Assembly: GCA_013398015.1 (NCBI GenBank)
Contig: VZRR01012727.1
Location: 1,341,901-1,405,900, forward strand
Source of the DNA: Oreocharis arfaki
Lineage: Eukaryota; Chordata; Aves; Passeriformes; Paramythiidae
DNA length: 64,000 bases
Direction of reading: 5' to 3'
The position numbers and the translations under genes were made by a program. Below are positions 32,296-45,373 of the stretch, piece after piece; within the stretch, counting starts at the first letter, position 1, and each line of letters opens with the position of its first letter. Below the pieces are notes generated by a model that was not told the origin of the DNA, made no database searches, and worked only from the letters and a program-made list of their open reading frames with translations.

Positions 32296-35200
32296 CTGTA
32301 AACACAGAGAAGTAACAATTAGTTCTTCTGAGCAACACCAGATCACACATAAATATGCAAATACCTTCCATGGATTATGGCATCAAGACCTACTATAAAA
32401 CAATTTTACTGAAAAACGGTGTAAGTTTAGCATCAATTCTGGAATCAAGAGAGTCATCAGAAGTTTGTTTAGAGGTTATATTGGCATACTCTTCTCCTTA
32501 TGTACAATTCTCTCAATTCTTTGGACTTACGTTAGAATACAAACCAAATTTAAAAGAACAGTCTTTCGACTATTATGATACTGGGATTAAATGAGCTCAG
32601 TTTGTACTTCTATACATTTCAAAAGGACAATGACTTTCCTAAACACAAGGCAGGAAAAACAAGGTCAAACAGAAAGGACATAACCCTTTCCAAAGGGAGT
32701 TCAAATCCTTATTTAGATTGCCACTTGAAGTGCAGTAATCTCTGGAGCACAGAAACATTTAGAAGGTCTGGGTAAATTCATCAAGAACACACACCAGTGA
32801 ACTAAAGGAGGAGGTGCAGAGAGTCCCACAAACCTGAGCTGAGGATTATCAGTATTCCAGCTAAACAGAGGGAGGACCGTATTCAGGAATGGCCAATATG
32901 CGAGAATGAATAAAATCTTGCTGATTTTTCCTACTCTTGCTCTGAATGCTCAACAACCATAATGAATTATTTAATTGAATCAACACTGATGCATAAAAAT
33001 ACATTCCTACGTGTTTTGTGGTTTAGTTGGGGTTTATTTTATTTTTACCTGAATGTGTCCTAAAATGCATTTCCAAACTTGATTTCCCTTTAAAAACTTT
33101 CTTACAGACTTCACACTGGTGAAACGTTGCTTTATATCTTAAAAGAAAAAAAGACATTTCATGTTATTTTTTTGTAACCAACTAACAGTAAAGCTATGTG
33201 CACAGTCCTTTCTGAAATCTTTAACTGCAAAATAGCTAAATACCAAACTTTCCAAATTTCCTCACCTACATTCCTATCTCCTGGCATCTACATACCGATA
33301 AGGCCAAGTAGGTTCTTTTCAATACTCAATTTTATTCTCTGTCGGGATGACATTTAAGTATTCAAAGAGAAAATCCACTAAAACTTCTTTTTTAACCCCA
33401 AAAATCTCCTTAAGTAACATTTTTTTTGCCCAACACCCACAAGGAGCTTTTACTTTGACAGAATCAGGCCATAAATAAGATTCTAGGAAAGGCAGAATTT
33501 CTAGGTAGGCTACTGCCTACCAAGGGAAAAACAGAATAAGCAATGTACTGTACTTTTAAATCAGACACGTCTTTAACAGCTTCTACACAACACTAATGGG
33601 TACTAAGAGCTAAAAGACATAATCTGAAAAACAACTAGGGCTGTTTGTTTCAAATCTCTGAGAGGTTTATTTTTAGAGCTTAAGAATTTTAAAACCCTAC
33701 TGCATTCTCAAGTCAGAGACATAAAGGGGTTTCAAAGTTTTTACCTACTTTCAGAGCCACTAATCTGCTGCCACCTTCTAAAATACCTTAAGTGTGAGAT
33801 AATTCTCACAGTGCTTACATGATGGCTATGAATTCAGTTTAAACTAATCTGCAATGAAAATATTACAGCAAACCATCAATTAAGAACAACATTGAAATAG
33901 ATAACCGACAGATATAAAATCTGATCCTTTTTAATCCTTTTATTTACTTAATTAAGCTACAAAGAAAATATCTTGCTTAAATTTTGAAGGCAATTTTCTG
34001 ACACCCCCTTCAAACTGTAATAATGTTATTCCTATCAAGACTGAGGTAACAGGCATGACAAACACACAGATGAGCAGAATGCTACTCACACATACAAGTC
34101 CCAACAAAATCAGTTACAACACAGAAATATTTATGCAGTTGTAAAAACCCCTCACTTACTTCTGCCAAACTTTTTCTCCTAGATGAACACTTTTGTAATG
34201 AACAGTAAGGTGATCTCGACGGCCAAAACATTTTCCACATTCCTCACACTGATGTGCTTTTTCACCTGCAAATGCAAAATTCAATAAATTTTGGTTAAGG
34301 AACTTATTAAATGTCTATGACCTATAATCATGTTCCCAAAGTTCAGCCCATCAAGCTCTTCCACACCTTATTTGGAGAAGGATTCTGTCTTATCAAAGAA
34401 GAAAATTCAGGAAGCATGATGGTTCTATCAGAGTAAGGATTTTACCACTTTTTATATAGGACTGTTCCATATCATTCCTATAAAAAAATTTGTGTTCAAG
34501 TCAAGAGACACTTCCCCAAATGCGCACTGCGTGGGAGGTACAAGTGAATGACTGCGAATGTACCCTTCATTATGACCTGAAATGTGGTACTTTCAATAAT
34601 TCAGCTGTTTTAAAAGAGAAGCTCATTAAAACATATCAATTATTTTCAGCTACTTATTTGTAGAACTTAAAATTACACCACAGTATTTCTCTTTTTAATT
34701 ATCCTGATGTACATAGTTACCTTTTTTTTATGCTGCTGTTTAAAAGTATCTTGATGCTTTTTAGTCATCTTGAGATCTTCCACAAAGTGGCAGAATATTT
34801 CTTCTCATGTAAGTAGGAGTGTGGACAGTCAAAGAATGTAACTTTCTAGAGGGGGAAAAGCAAATAGAGCAGAAAAGAGGATTTTTTTTTTTTGGTACGT
34901 GGAGTTTTCAAAGATTTCTTTATTTCATAGCAGACACTATGATTTCGAACACCAAGAAAGAAGCCGTCTTTCAAAATAAAGGCTCAGGAAGTTTAGACTC
35001 TGATCACTTTCATATTTTCATGCTGCCTAGAAAGTACTTTGCCTCCTAGAAGGCCATATTTCCTCTGGATCCTGTTCTGGAAAAGTTACTGGTGAATCTT
35101 TGCTCTTCCTATACATTTGACAACCTTTCTGAATGCACAGCAATGGATTTTTCTTCTTCCTCCCTCCTGATCATCCCCATCGGTTCAAAGGGCTGATCCC

Positions 35201-38200
35201 CTCAGCCTTCTTTCCCTCTTTCCCATGAGAGAGACTTCAGGAACACCTCTCTGATGTTCTTACATTAAAGTGATCAGCGTATAAACTTTGGCAGAGACTC
35301 AGACAGCTTCTTCTGTGTTGTGGCAATAATGTTTCACACAATTGCTATTAAAAAAAAGAAATCTGAACTCATTAAAAAATCCTCCTTTTTCACTTTTGCT
35401 TTTTGAATATGTTATTTTTAAAGCAATTCACTGTTACATGTTTTTGACTGTCCCTCAGCTTTCTATGGGATCATGGAGGAAACATTTGGCTTTTAAACCT
35501 TTAAAACATGTAAGATTAACCCTACTTCAGTAGACCTTAGAAAGAGTGGCAGGAACTTTTATCAGGCCTAAAACATTGCATGTATTGAAAAAAAAATCCA
35601 TAATGAACTTTTAATTTGGTTTTATTTCAAAATAGTAATTTTGAAGCCAATTTCCAAAGAAAATACCTACCTGAATGTATTTTTTTGTGTTTTGTCAGAT
35701 GGTCATGCCGAATAAATGTCTTCCCACATTCTTCACATTCATATCTCTTGTCATCATGATGCACTCTTAGATGAAGTCTGCATATTTAGTCATAAACATA
35801 AACATAAAATTCAATTTCGTTAACGTAATGTGTACTGCTAATTCCATGCAAAATAGCAGAAAATGCAGTATTTAATGCTTCACATAAGTACCAGGAAGTA
35901 ACTTTTAGCTGAGGTGCACCTGAATTGTTCTTAGAAAGCAAGAGAGAACTGAGCTAAACTCTCTCATGTAGCATTAATTTAGTGGGATATTTTAGTCCTC
36001 TGCTTATTTTCTCTTTGAATAACAAAAACACAGAAGTTTTAGATGTGCAAAAAACTCAGCTTTGAGAAAAGATTTGTAAAGGGTTTTGTTTGTGTTTAAG
36101 CCACCAATGTATTAAAAATTAAATTAATTCTAACAGATTATTAACATATTTTTAATATTGAAAGATGTTTAGAACATCTACTAATGCTCTCAGACGGGGA
36201 GTACCTCAAACATGTATGTTATAAAAAATTATGTCAATATCATGGATGCATACATGTCACCAAATAAGCAAAACAGTTTAGCAGCTTGTTTAATACAAAT
36301 CTATACCTGTAAGAGCTTCCATGACGAAAACTCTGCCCACAAATACTGCAAAGATGAGGCTTCTCTCCACTGTGAATTCTCAGATGTTCTTTCAAAGTTG
36401 TTCTGTTTAACAAAGGCAGTAAAATTGAATTTTAAGCAATGCCCCTGCCACTTTAAAGTGAAGCATGCTATCATTTTCTCAATTTCTTTTACTGTGATGG
36501 ATCATAATATATCCAAATGACTGTATAAATCCAGATATACACACATATACATGCATTCAAAGACAGTCTGGCAACCTATTTACTGAACCAACTGGGTCTA
36601 GAAACAGTATCAGGAAAGAAATGAAACACTGTCCCAACGTAAATTTGGAAAACATACACTAAAGAAAACATCTTTGCCAAAAAATTGCAAGATGTTTTTG
36701 CACAACAGAGAAACTGTAAGTGAAGTGAATGAGTGTTTAGACCTTCTTAATATACTTGCACTCCATAACTAATTACCTACAGTTGTCACCCTTAATTTTA
36801 GAGGTGATCAGAAAATCACACGCTACCTGTGGCTCTGACACTACCTTTTAATGCAGTAATGCTCTGAAATGGTCTCATTTATTTTAAAAACTCAAAGCAT
36901 ATTCAACAGCAATCAAACTATGCTAAATATTTCTGTGTTCTGCTGAAGTTGAAGCAGTCAGCCATGTCCTTACCGTTCCCTGACGGACTTTCCACAGATG
37001 AAACACGTCCATTTCCTCTTTCCCCCATGAGTACATTCTATGTGGCGTTTCAGATTCCCTGTGTCATTAAACTGGCGGCCACAAATATCACAAGGAAAAG
37101 GCCCTACAAGCAGACAGACAAACAGTAGAACTGACTGTCAGCTAAAGGAAACAACAAGCCCAGCCTCGTTACTTTTGAAAACCCTCATTAATTTACAAAG
37201 CACAAGTTTTGTCTAACATTATTCAAGTTTAGTACAGTCAGCATATTCTAGTTAGATTTTGTGAGCTTTCTGCTTAGTTATTTCTAAGACCTGGTATTTT
37301 GGCAAATTTTAGGACTGTAAAGCAAAACTTTAGAATTCATAGTCAAAAGCAATTAAGCCAAATTAGACCACTTGAAATAATAAATTCCCATTACTTTCAC
37401 CATCTACTTCCTACCCAGCAGAAATAATCAGTAGTATAAAAGAGTCTGCTGAATACTTCAGGAGGAAAGGAAAAGGTCTTTTGAAAACTTCAGGAAGAAT
37501 CTGACTCTATAGCTGAGAATCAATTTTGTGCAAAAAAGTTTTTAAACCAAACTAACCTTAATTCCTCTTCCTCCCCAAAATTCTGACTTTTTTGGGTACA
37601 AGAGAATGCCTCAAAAAGACAGCTGAACACAAAAGTAAAAACCCAACCCAAAAAACCCCTTAAACAACTGTCCCCCAAAAGTGGAAGAGAGAACTGTAAA
37701 AAGAAGTGGGGTGGAAACTAGACTGACCAGGATATAAAACGGTGGGGGAAGGTTTTACTTTAAATCTAGTGTTTACATGTCAGAAGGAGGTTTCTATACC
37801 GAGATGGAATTTTTCTTGATGTTTCAGTCTTGCAAACCGGGATTTGAAATGCTCTTCACAGTAGGTACATTTGAAGGGTTTATCCTGAGAGTGAAGAATC
37901 ATATGCTCTTCTAAGTGAGGTCTTCGAGTGAAAGATTTCTTACAAATCTGAAACGATAAGACATTTTGTCAAAGATACAACAGTTATAACCAGATTCTTT
38001 TCCTATTCATAAACTCATAACAAACAGTTTATTTCATCTGCTCTCTGCACCATTGTAAGATTAAACAAGTATTCTTCAAAAGCCTACTCTATGCCAATAC
38101 GTAAAGCCTTGCAGTCAACATCCAAACCAACCTGTGTCCTACATCAACCACAGTGGGCTGTACTATATAGATTAGGATGCAGATCCATGGCAGCCTAGAT

Positions 38201-41200
38201 TAACTACTGGCAACTCCAGCACGCAGTTATATGTTCCTCCCCAGTCCTTCATTCTGCTGACTCCAGCACTTCCCAGACTCTCTTCCCAAGGTGTTTCAAC
38301 ACAGTAATTCAGCAGAAAATAACTCAATGGAAAAAAACAACTGGCTTTGGCTTGGTTATGGATGCTGAAACAGTTCAGTTGGACCGTGGTAAAAAGTGTT
38401 ATAGTATAAGGTACTGTAGAACCTGAGTCATACCTGTTCCTTTAGTTTCTCTGGGAAGTTCTCTGACAGCAGAAAATGCCAATACCAACAAAGAAATACA
38501 ACTCAAAATACATTTTAGAACTACAGGACCTTCACAAGCCTAATATTATGTGTGCTTTTTAGCACTGCTTTCACATTAACCAAAACCTAAATGTTCAAGA
38601 ATTATTAGTAGTGACTAAATAGAGCATGTAGTACAATTACAGAACCGAATCCACAGCTCAAATTTAGGCACTTAAACCAGGTATTACAATCTATCATCAG
38701 GGTCCTATGCTTCAACATAAACCAACAGAGTGCTCACTTATTTCCCTGTGAGACTCTTGCTGTTGTTTATGACAGCTCAACTGAGCACTATAACTCCCAC
38801 ACAGTAACTCATGCAAATCAGCTTTTCAGAGCACATATGAATAAGGAAATCGAAAGCAGAAGCTTTATTTGTTTAAAAACTCATTAATGTTAAACATAGG
38901 TGAAAGAAAATCCCATATTTGCACTAAGTACAATAGCCCCCTTGCTTTTCCTTACTATTAATATCTATTGTTTGTGTTAATTTGCTCATATTCCTCAAGG
39001 ACTAAAATATGCTCAGCAAATCCTCTTGTTCACAAACAGATTACAGCATAAACCAACAACCTTAATGAATCCTGCAGCTTACATCTGTGGCAACTTTGCC
39101 CTCAGAACACACAACCTGAAAACAAAGTCCCAGCACAGCATCCAAGGGTCCTGTTCAATATCCAACTGCTATAAAAGTTGGAATTCCACCTGCTTTTAAT
39201 TCAAGTCCATTTTCAATGCACATGAGCTGTATAAGAGCAGCAGCTCACTTCTTCAATAATTTCTACCTAAAATTTTCAAGTTAAAAAACAAACCCACAAA
39301 TCAGGAAGCAGAGCTTCTCAAATCACTCATCTGGTAATATACTTTCCCAGGATGAATGTCAACAATATTGCACAATTGATTGCCACTATTAAAATGTTTC
39401 TTATCTAGTAACAAACAGAATCTGTAACAAGTTCACACAATACAACTTCACCTGGAAGATAACACCCTTTGATGAACCATGATCCCACCAGCTGCATAAT
39501 GAATGCTACAAATTCCTACAGCTGATATCTCCCAACTGCCTACTGTATGTTTACAAGTGAAAATTCTCAAATAAAGCAAGGTTAGTAATTATGTTATAGC
39601 CCCGAATATTACAGACATACAGCAGCACACAGCAGCTTGCATAAACAAAACAGCTGCCCTAAAAACCAAAAAGGAAAACAATTCCCTTAAAAAAGAAAAA
39701 CAACAACAAAACCCCACATCTGAAACCTTAAAACATTATTTGGCAGCATACACATAGAGAATAGAAACTCTACAAACCCTTTTTTAGAGCAGATGTATAC
39801 CTCACACATATACCTCTCCTGGGGAAAATCAAGGAACGTATTCTGCAATTTTACAACTAGAGATAAATTTAGCACAAATTTACAACTCTGCTGACATGCA
39901 TACGCAGCCAAATGAGAAACTGTTTCGTATTTAACATATATTTTCCTCACTATTGAGAGATCCTTCCTAAAACAGGATAATTTATAGTCAGTGCTTGATG
40001 TGTGTCATTAACAGGAGAGCAAATACTGTTTTTAAAGCATTCATAACACTCAAGTCTAATCATGTGTAAACCGATGTATTTGAGCAACAGTAATAACTGA
40101 TCACATGAAAAAATACTGCCTCTATTTTAGAATTCAAATTAGTATTATTTATCTGACCAGAGGCTGTACATACAAAGTTCAGTCCTTTAATCAGCATACA
40201 GGAGAAATGTGTAACCATCACTTAGAAAGCTTCCTGAGATTTCACAGAAACACACACCAGATTTTTGTTAAAGTTCACAGAACATAAACTCTATATGAAA
40301 AAAACAAATGTACTGAAGGATTACTTACATCACATTTCCAACCTTCACTCTTTGTCTTCTTGATAGAAAGAAATTCTTGTACATTCTCTGGATGAAACCT
40401 AGGAGAAAGACAGAAGCTGAAAGCAGTCATAGCTTTCTAAGATGAAGATGATCCAAATACTAAATATCTAAGCTCTGTATTTATCACCACACTGGCAGAA
40501 CAGAATAGTGATACTGAAACAATTCTAATAACACAAGTAAGTGGAAAGCAGTGTTGACTATGGACTCCTGTAGAACCTCATACAACAGTTGATAAGACAG
40601 AGGGCAGTTTCAACTTAAGGATATTTACAAAGAAAGAAGAAAAAAAGCAGTATGAAAACAATAATAATACCTTATAATTAGACCTGTCATAAATTATTTA
40701 TCTAAAAAAATCTGCATATGAATGGTTTAGACACTAATTATCATCAACAGTAAAACACTGACATCTAAAACTAAAGAAGGTATTTTATTCTGCCTTCAAA
40801 TTAAAAGCAGTACAGCTAATTATTAAGACTGATGTGTTCTGACCAACTGAACTAGCTCATCTGAAAGTTTCTAAAATTTATAATAAAACCTTTTGGCAGA
40901 ACCCCCATAGAAACATTACAGCTATTTCTTACAGCAGGTTAGGTGATACTGCTAATCCCCATGCCCTCTGAAAAGGCAGCTACTTGAAAAAAATAGTTAT
41001 AAAAATAATACAGAATATGCTGTGTTTATACATACATTTATCTTCACTTCTGAAATTGAAAAAAAGCTTCTTCAGAAATGCCAGACACATTAAGCTCATA
41101 CTTGCCTCTTGACGTGCTTTGCTAAGGTTTTTTTGCTTGCATGCAGCTTATTGCAGTAGGGACATTTGTGTTCCTTCTTATGGAAGTCAGTGTCACTGGA

Positions 41201-43611
41201 GTGTTTCTTTCTGTGCACTGTCAGGTTGGACTTGGTTGAGTAGCGCTGGTGACAAATATCACATTCAAAAGGCTTCTCACCCGTGTGGACACGTGTGTGG
41301 CTCTCGTATTTGCCTGGACAACGAAATCAAATCTGTTAGCATGAACTGCAACAGGTATCACCTGCAACAGGCACACTTGGGGTTTGTTCTATAATCTCTC
41401 TCACACGCAGTCAACCTCTAAGCACCCTCCACATCTATCTACAGACTCCTACTGGCTTACACCACTGAAAACTGCCCAGTACTCACCTATGTTTGATCCA
41501 AGGTCCCTGCAAACACTTCCATCTTCCTATAAATCTGGGCAAGGGTTACAAGTCACTCTTGTTCAACCCTACAGCATAGTCTGTTCTTAAATGCTGCAAG
41601 TTACAGAATTATTCTTTCACTGCACTGACAATGAAGTACCTTTGCAGAACTGGGAACAGCTTCACAACAAACTGATAATCTTAAAGTACTTTCAAACAGC
41701 AAAGCACTGAATGAAAGGTACAGACCCTTGCACACTATCCATATTTGGGAACCAACACACTACCATACACAAAAATGCTACTCTCTCATTTCTTTCACAC
41801 CGCTTGTATTCCCTCTTCTGCTTGCCAATTTTTTTCTGAGGACAGAATTCTGTCCTACCCTGTGGATAAACCTAACTCAAGCCAACAGCAGCCTTTCTGC
41901 TTCGTACTAGATTTTACTTTTTTATCTGTACAACATACATGTATGCTGCTGTACAGTACTGTAAATTTATGAGCTTCTGTAGCTCATACATTTAACATAC
42001 AAGTCAACTATCCATTTTAATACAAGCTTATAAAGAAATACTTTATGTATCGCTTGTTTTAATGCACGCTTGTCATGTATTTTTTGAGCACAGAACTAGA
42101 ATTCTAAGTTATGAAAGTGCAAAGAGAAATGGGCTTCCAATGTGTGCAGAACCAAAAAGTACCATTCCAACCCTAAAACTCACAGGCCACTTAATTCTGC
42201 ACAGCAGCTGAGCTTTCACACCACGCTAATAACCAGAATCCAGAGCAGTGAAAGCGAAATAAATGTAGTATTTGCAGATTTTTAAAATAATTTGCTCAGA
42301 TAATTTATTGAAACTATTCAGCACCACACACATAACAACTTAATACACTTTGAGAAATCAGCAGCACACTGGATCAGTGAAATGATCCAGAAATTCTTAT
42401 GTTCACCCTCCAGGACAGAGAAAAAGCTTGGTTTATTTCCCACACAAACAGCATCACCATGAACAAGACCAACCTAACTCACTCTTACCTATTCGATCAA
42501 ACTTTTTGTCACACTTGGGACACTGCAGTAGTTTTTTGCTACTGCTCTGAATGATGATTGGAGCTAAGCCTTCAGGAATATTCCCCATTGAGTCAACCGC
42601 CTCAGAACCCTCTTCCACATCATTCTGCTCCTTTTCGCTTTGTTCTTCAGATTCCGAATCTTCACCGGACATTTCCTCTTCCTGCCCATCTTCATCCGCA
42701 TTGCACTCACTTTCACTGTCTTCAAATTCACTTCTCTCGGATGTCTCCTTGTCAGAACTGACTTTTTCCAAATTGCTGTCAGAGGCATCACCGCTTTCAT
42801 TGTCACTGATGTCGAATTTAGCTGGACATTTACGGTTTCTCGTGGAGCGTCTGGTGGAAAAGCTGGCCTTCTCAACCATTTTTAACCCATGCTTTCTTTC
42901 CAGGGAAAGGGGGCGGTGGGCTTTAGCCAAGTGATTTTCTAAGGACTTCTTGTAACAGAAACTTCGACCACAAAAAGTGCACTGATGACTATTTAATAGT
43001 TTACCTGTCAGTTCACTGAGTGTTTCTACTGGTGTAGGTGCATCAGTTACCACATCAGTCTGTACACTAGAAACACTTTCGTTATTTAGTAACTTCACTG
43101 CATCTATGATATCTAAAAATTTTGCTGCTTCCAGCACTAATGGAATTTCATTTTTATAGACAAAAAACTCAGAGGTGTAGAGAAACTCAAGCAAATGTTG
43201 AAAGACAGAATGAGTTACATGATCTAATGTGACAACATCGGTGCTTGGATTTTTGCTCAAACAGGCATGAAAATAACTACTCCCAACAGCCACAACAACT
43301 TTGTGAGCACTAAATTCTTTTCCTTCTACAATTATGAGTAAATCACAAAACGATGGATGTTTCTGTCTATCGTCATTTAAATATTTAAGTAGATTTTTGT
43401 TATATTGCAATGAGCTAAGGAGCTTTCTTTGCTCTGGTGATGGTGAAAGTTCTTGGGCAGATTCGAGCTGATCTGCAGGAGCTATTTCTGCAGACTTGGA
43501 GACAATTTCTTGTGCACAGTCCACTACAAGAATCTGTTCTGAAGTATCTTTCTCATGGCCAAGACGAACCTTTTCATTTAGACTTGCAGCGAGCCGTCTC
43601 CTTTTCTTCAT
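31652..43611 (-). CDS. ZBTB41: ZBTB41, BTB and C2H2 zinc-finger protein (complete, 10 coding exons)
   Basis: Ten exons on the minus strand splice into 906 codons plus TGA (human has 909, from memory). It starts MKKRRRLAASL. An N-terminal BTB/POZ domain (about residues 88-175, with SFCDLLIIVEGKEFSAHKVV) is followed by one C2H2 finger (209-232) and an acidic Glu/Ser/Asp-rich linker (about 268-341). Then come 13 more fingers in a row, giving 14 in total, and a Pro/Gln-rich tail ending in a conserved LDPRDQSYLGTLLGLD block. BTB domains dimerise and recruit corepressors, and C2H2 arrays bind DNA, so a nuclear transcription factor is inferred. Specific targets are unknown to me. All phases agree, provided one intron uses a GC donor. 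Confidence 0.97.
33049..33137 (-). CDS. ZBTB41: ZBTB41 coding exon 9 (finger 12)
   Basis: This exon is 89 bases, phase 2 to 1. It encodes YKATFHQCEVCKKVFKGKSS followed by LEMHFRTHS. The acceptor is TTTTAAG and the donor is GTAAAA. Confidence 0.95.
34160..34265 (-). CDS. ZBTB41: ZBTB41 coding exon 8 (finger 11)
   Basis: This exon is 106 bases, phase 1 to 2. It encodes EKAHQCEECGKCFGRRDHLT and VHYKSVHLGEKVWQ. The donor is GTAAGT. Confidence 0.96.
35671..35777 (-). CDS. ZBTB41: ZBTB41 coding exon 7 (finger 10)
   Basis: This exon is 107 bases, phase 2 to 1. It encodes LHLRVHHDDKRYECEECGKT followed by FIRHDHLTKHKKIHS. The donor is GTAGGT. Confidence 0.96.
36307..36402 (-). CDS. ZBTB41: ZBTB41 coding exon 6 (end of finger 8, start of 9)
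   Basis: This exon is 96 bases, phase 2 to 2. It encodes TTLKEHLRIHSGEKPHLCSI followed by CGQSFRHGSSY. The donor is GTATAG. Confidence 0.95.
36974..37103 (-). CDS. ZBTB41: ZBTB41 coding exon 5 (finger 7, start of 8)
   Basis: This exon is 130 bases, phase 1 to 2. It encodes FPCDICGRQFNDTGNLKRHI and WTCFICGKSVRE. The donor is GTAAGG. Confidence 0.96.
37800..37947 (-). CDS. ZBTB41: ZBTB41 coding exon 4 (fingers 5-6)
   Basis: This exon is 148 bases, phase 0 to 1. It encodes ICKKSFTRRPHLEEHMILH and FKCTYCEEHFKSRFARLKHQ. The acceptor is GTTTCAG and the donor is GTATAG. Confidence 0.95.
40329..40398 (-). CDS. ZBTB41: ZBTB41 coding exon 3
   Basis: This exon is 70 bases, phase 2 to 0. It encodes FHPENVQEFLSIKKTKSEGW, then KCD, which starts finger 5. 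It is conserved with human. The donor is GTAAGT. Confidence 0.95.
41106..41313 (-). CDS. ZBTB41: ZBTB41 coding exon 2 (fingers 2-4)
   Basis: This exon is 208 bases, phase 1 to 2. It encodes YESHTRVHTGEKPFECDICH, QRYSTKSNLTVHRKKH and HKCPYCNKLHASKKTLAKHV. The frame requires the exon to end AAG AG before GCAAGT, a GC-type donor. The nearby GT (GTATGA) would shift the frame and give a stop in the next exon. Confidence 0.93.
42489..43611 (-). CDS. ZBTB41: ZBTB41 coding exon 1 (BTB, first finger, acidic linker)
   Basis: This exon is 1,123 bases, ending in phase 1, residues 1-374. The ATG at 43609-43611 follows TTTTGCA and gives the MKKRRR start seen in human. It contains the BTB domain, finger HQCTFCGRSFCYKKSLENHL, a basic patch RRSTRNRKC and a strongly acidic stretch. 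It ends in the second finger, CPKCDKKFDRI. The donor is GTAAGA. Confidence 0.97.
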
Positions 43612-43692
43612 TGCAAAAGTGCAATTTCAGGATCAGGAGCTTCATAGGTGATTAGCAAAGAATTCCTGTGAAGACTTGGTTCTGCTCCGGAC
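43612..43692 (-). other. ZBTB41: Probable ZBTB41 5' UTR segment
   Basis: A plausible acceptor, ATTTTCTTAAG then GTCCGG, lies just upstream of the ATG and would place about 80 bases of 5' UTR in the first coding exon, joined to a non-coding exon in the CpG island. An unspliced leader is also possible. Confidence 0.45.
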
Positions 43693-43919
43693 CTTAAGAA
43701 AATATGCAACAGTAATTTCATACTTTGCAAAAGAATTATGATAAAAATCACTCTCAACACTTGAACATTACTTCACTTTTTAATAATGCTTTCTATATTT
43801 CACTGTTAGTTTTATGTATCTGCGTAACTGAGGCTTTTATTAAATCACTAAAATCTCTCTGCGTTTCAGCCACGGGATAACCTGCTGCGAGCCAGTGAGC
43901 AGACACTGCCTATTATTAG

Positions 43920-44540
43920 CTCTAAGGCGGCGGCTGGGCTGGCTTCGCTCGGCTCCCGGCCGCATTTAGTCTGTCCACCACTCCAGGCGGACGTGCACTG
44001 TTGTTATTATTATTACACCGAAGCTCGTTCTCTTTCTGTTTCACCCCAACAGGGCAAAGCCAGCCCAGCTGCTCCTCGGGGCGGGCGGCACCCGCCCGGC
44101 GCCTGCCGGGGCCGCCTGGCCCGGCCCTGCTGAGCCCGTCCCCGCCGAGCGGCCNNNNNNNNNNNNNNNNNNNNNNNNNNNNNNNNNNNNNNNNNNNNNN
44201 NNNNNNNNNNNNNNNNNNNNNNNNNNNNNNNNNNNNNNNNNNNNNNNNNNNNNNNNNNNNNNNNNNNNNNNNNNNNNNNNNNNNNNNNNNNNNNNNNNNN
44301 NNNNNNNNNNNNNNNNNNNNNNNNNNNNNNNNNNNNNNNNNNNNNNNNNAGGTGCGCGGCGGCTGCGCGGGCGGGACCGGGGCCGTGAGGGGGCCGCGCC
44401 CTGGCGGGGCCCAGCGCCGGAACGCGGCCCGGAGGGTAGAAATAGCGAGCAAGAACCAGGAGAGCTCGCTCGAACAGCGCCAGGGACTCGGGATGGCCGA
44501 GCTGCTAGCGGCTCTGCGCCATGATACCCCCTGAGTCTGT
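43920..44540. promoter_or_regulatory. CpG island, presumed ZBTB41 promoter, interrupted by N run
   Basis: GC- and CpG-rich sequence flanks Ns at 44155-44349, about 300-900 bases upstream of the ZBTB41 start codon. The gap probably hides the transcription start and a first non-coding exon. The apparent ORFs through the Ns are artefacts. Unlike the first gap, its two edges share no obvious overlap. Confidence 0.75.
44155..44349. other. Assembly gap in ZBTB41 CpG island (N run)
   Basis: This is a run of 195 N within extremely GC-rich sequence, probably a sequencing dropout. No flank overlap is visible. Confidence 0.95.
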
Positions 44541-45347
44541 CTCCTGCTTTGAAGCAGTGCACATAAGGGCTTGCGATATTCCCAGGTTTCGTGCTTCACG
44601 TTGTCCTGTTCAACAACACGAGTTTGAATTTGTTTCCTGCTTGAGTATTTTGAAGCACTTGACGTAACTAGTTGTGAAATTCCCAGTTTCCGTGCTTCCC
44701 GGGTGGCAAAAGGAGCAGCCCCAGGGGTGCCCCTCGGCTCAGAGGACCCGCTCGGAGTGCGGCTCCTCAGCGTATGGCAGGCACTGCTTTCTGTTCATTC
44801 CCGCTCCATCTCTCCCAGGGTAACCAATTGCCAGTGACAATGTGGCACTGAAAATGAGCTTGTTTTCCTGACAGCCTTAAAGAAGGATTAATGCAGGATT
44901 AAACTTTATTCCACGACATGCATTCTGTATTTATGATCTGTAAATGGATACTGAACAAAGTGTGACTCGAAGGTGTTGCATTTTTCCATAAAAATACAAT
45001 ATAAATACTGAATGTTCTTAAAGCATTTGTTACTTCCTGAGTGTTGCTGTACTGCCTATACTCACCGTCCTGTATTTTCCTTGAAGTCTACATTTATTTA
45101 GCTTTGGCTTTGGGTTTGCTGTTGGGTTGTTTTTGGTTTTTTTTGTTTTTTTTTTTTAAAGTATATTACAATCAAATTAATTAAATGGGAAACCATTTCA
45201 AATAATATCTTATCAGTTCTCTTATTCAGTTATTCTATAGTGAAGCAATGGTGTCAATAAAAATAGAGCAATCAAGATTACTATGGTTTTCTTGCACTGA
45301 AGACAAAAATCTACTTATCTCTGAGCCATCTGCTCTTTTAGGATGTT

Positions 45348-45373
45348 CCTTGTGCATGGAACCATGCACAAGG
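45348..45373. repeat. Near-perfect inverted repeat
   Basis: The arms CCTTGTGCATGG and CCATGCACAAGG are 12 bases each, around a 2-base centre. Confidence 0.9.

Larger units (their letters stand above)
32296..42488 (-). other. ZBTB41 introns
   Basis: Nine introns separate the coding exons: 32296-33048, 33138-34159, 34266-35670, 35778-36306, 36403-36973, 37104-37799, 37948-40328, 40399-41105 and 41314-42488. All are AT-rich. I see no transposon, RNA gene or nested coding region in them. Confidence 0.75.

Noticed and set aside
41095..41101. GT donor (GTATGA) for ZBTB41 coding exon 2
   Set aside because: Using it breaks the frame and gives a stop in the next exon. The GC donor keeps a conserved protein.
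43922..44599. ORFs across the second N run
   Set aside because: They are GC-rich, contain the gap, and match nothing I know. They are artefacts of stop-poor CpG-island sequence.
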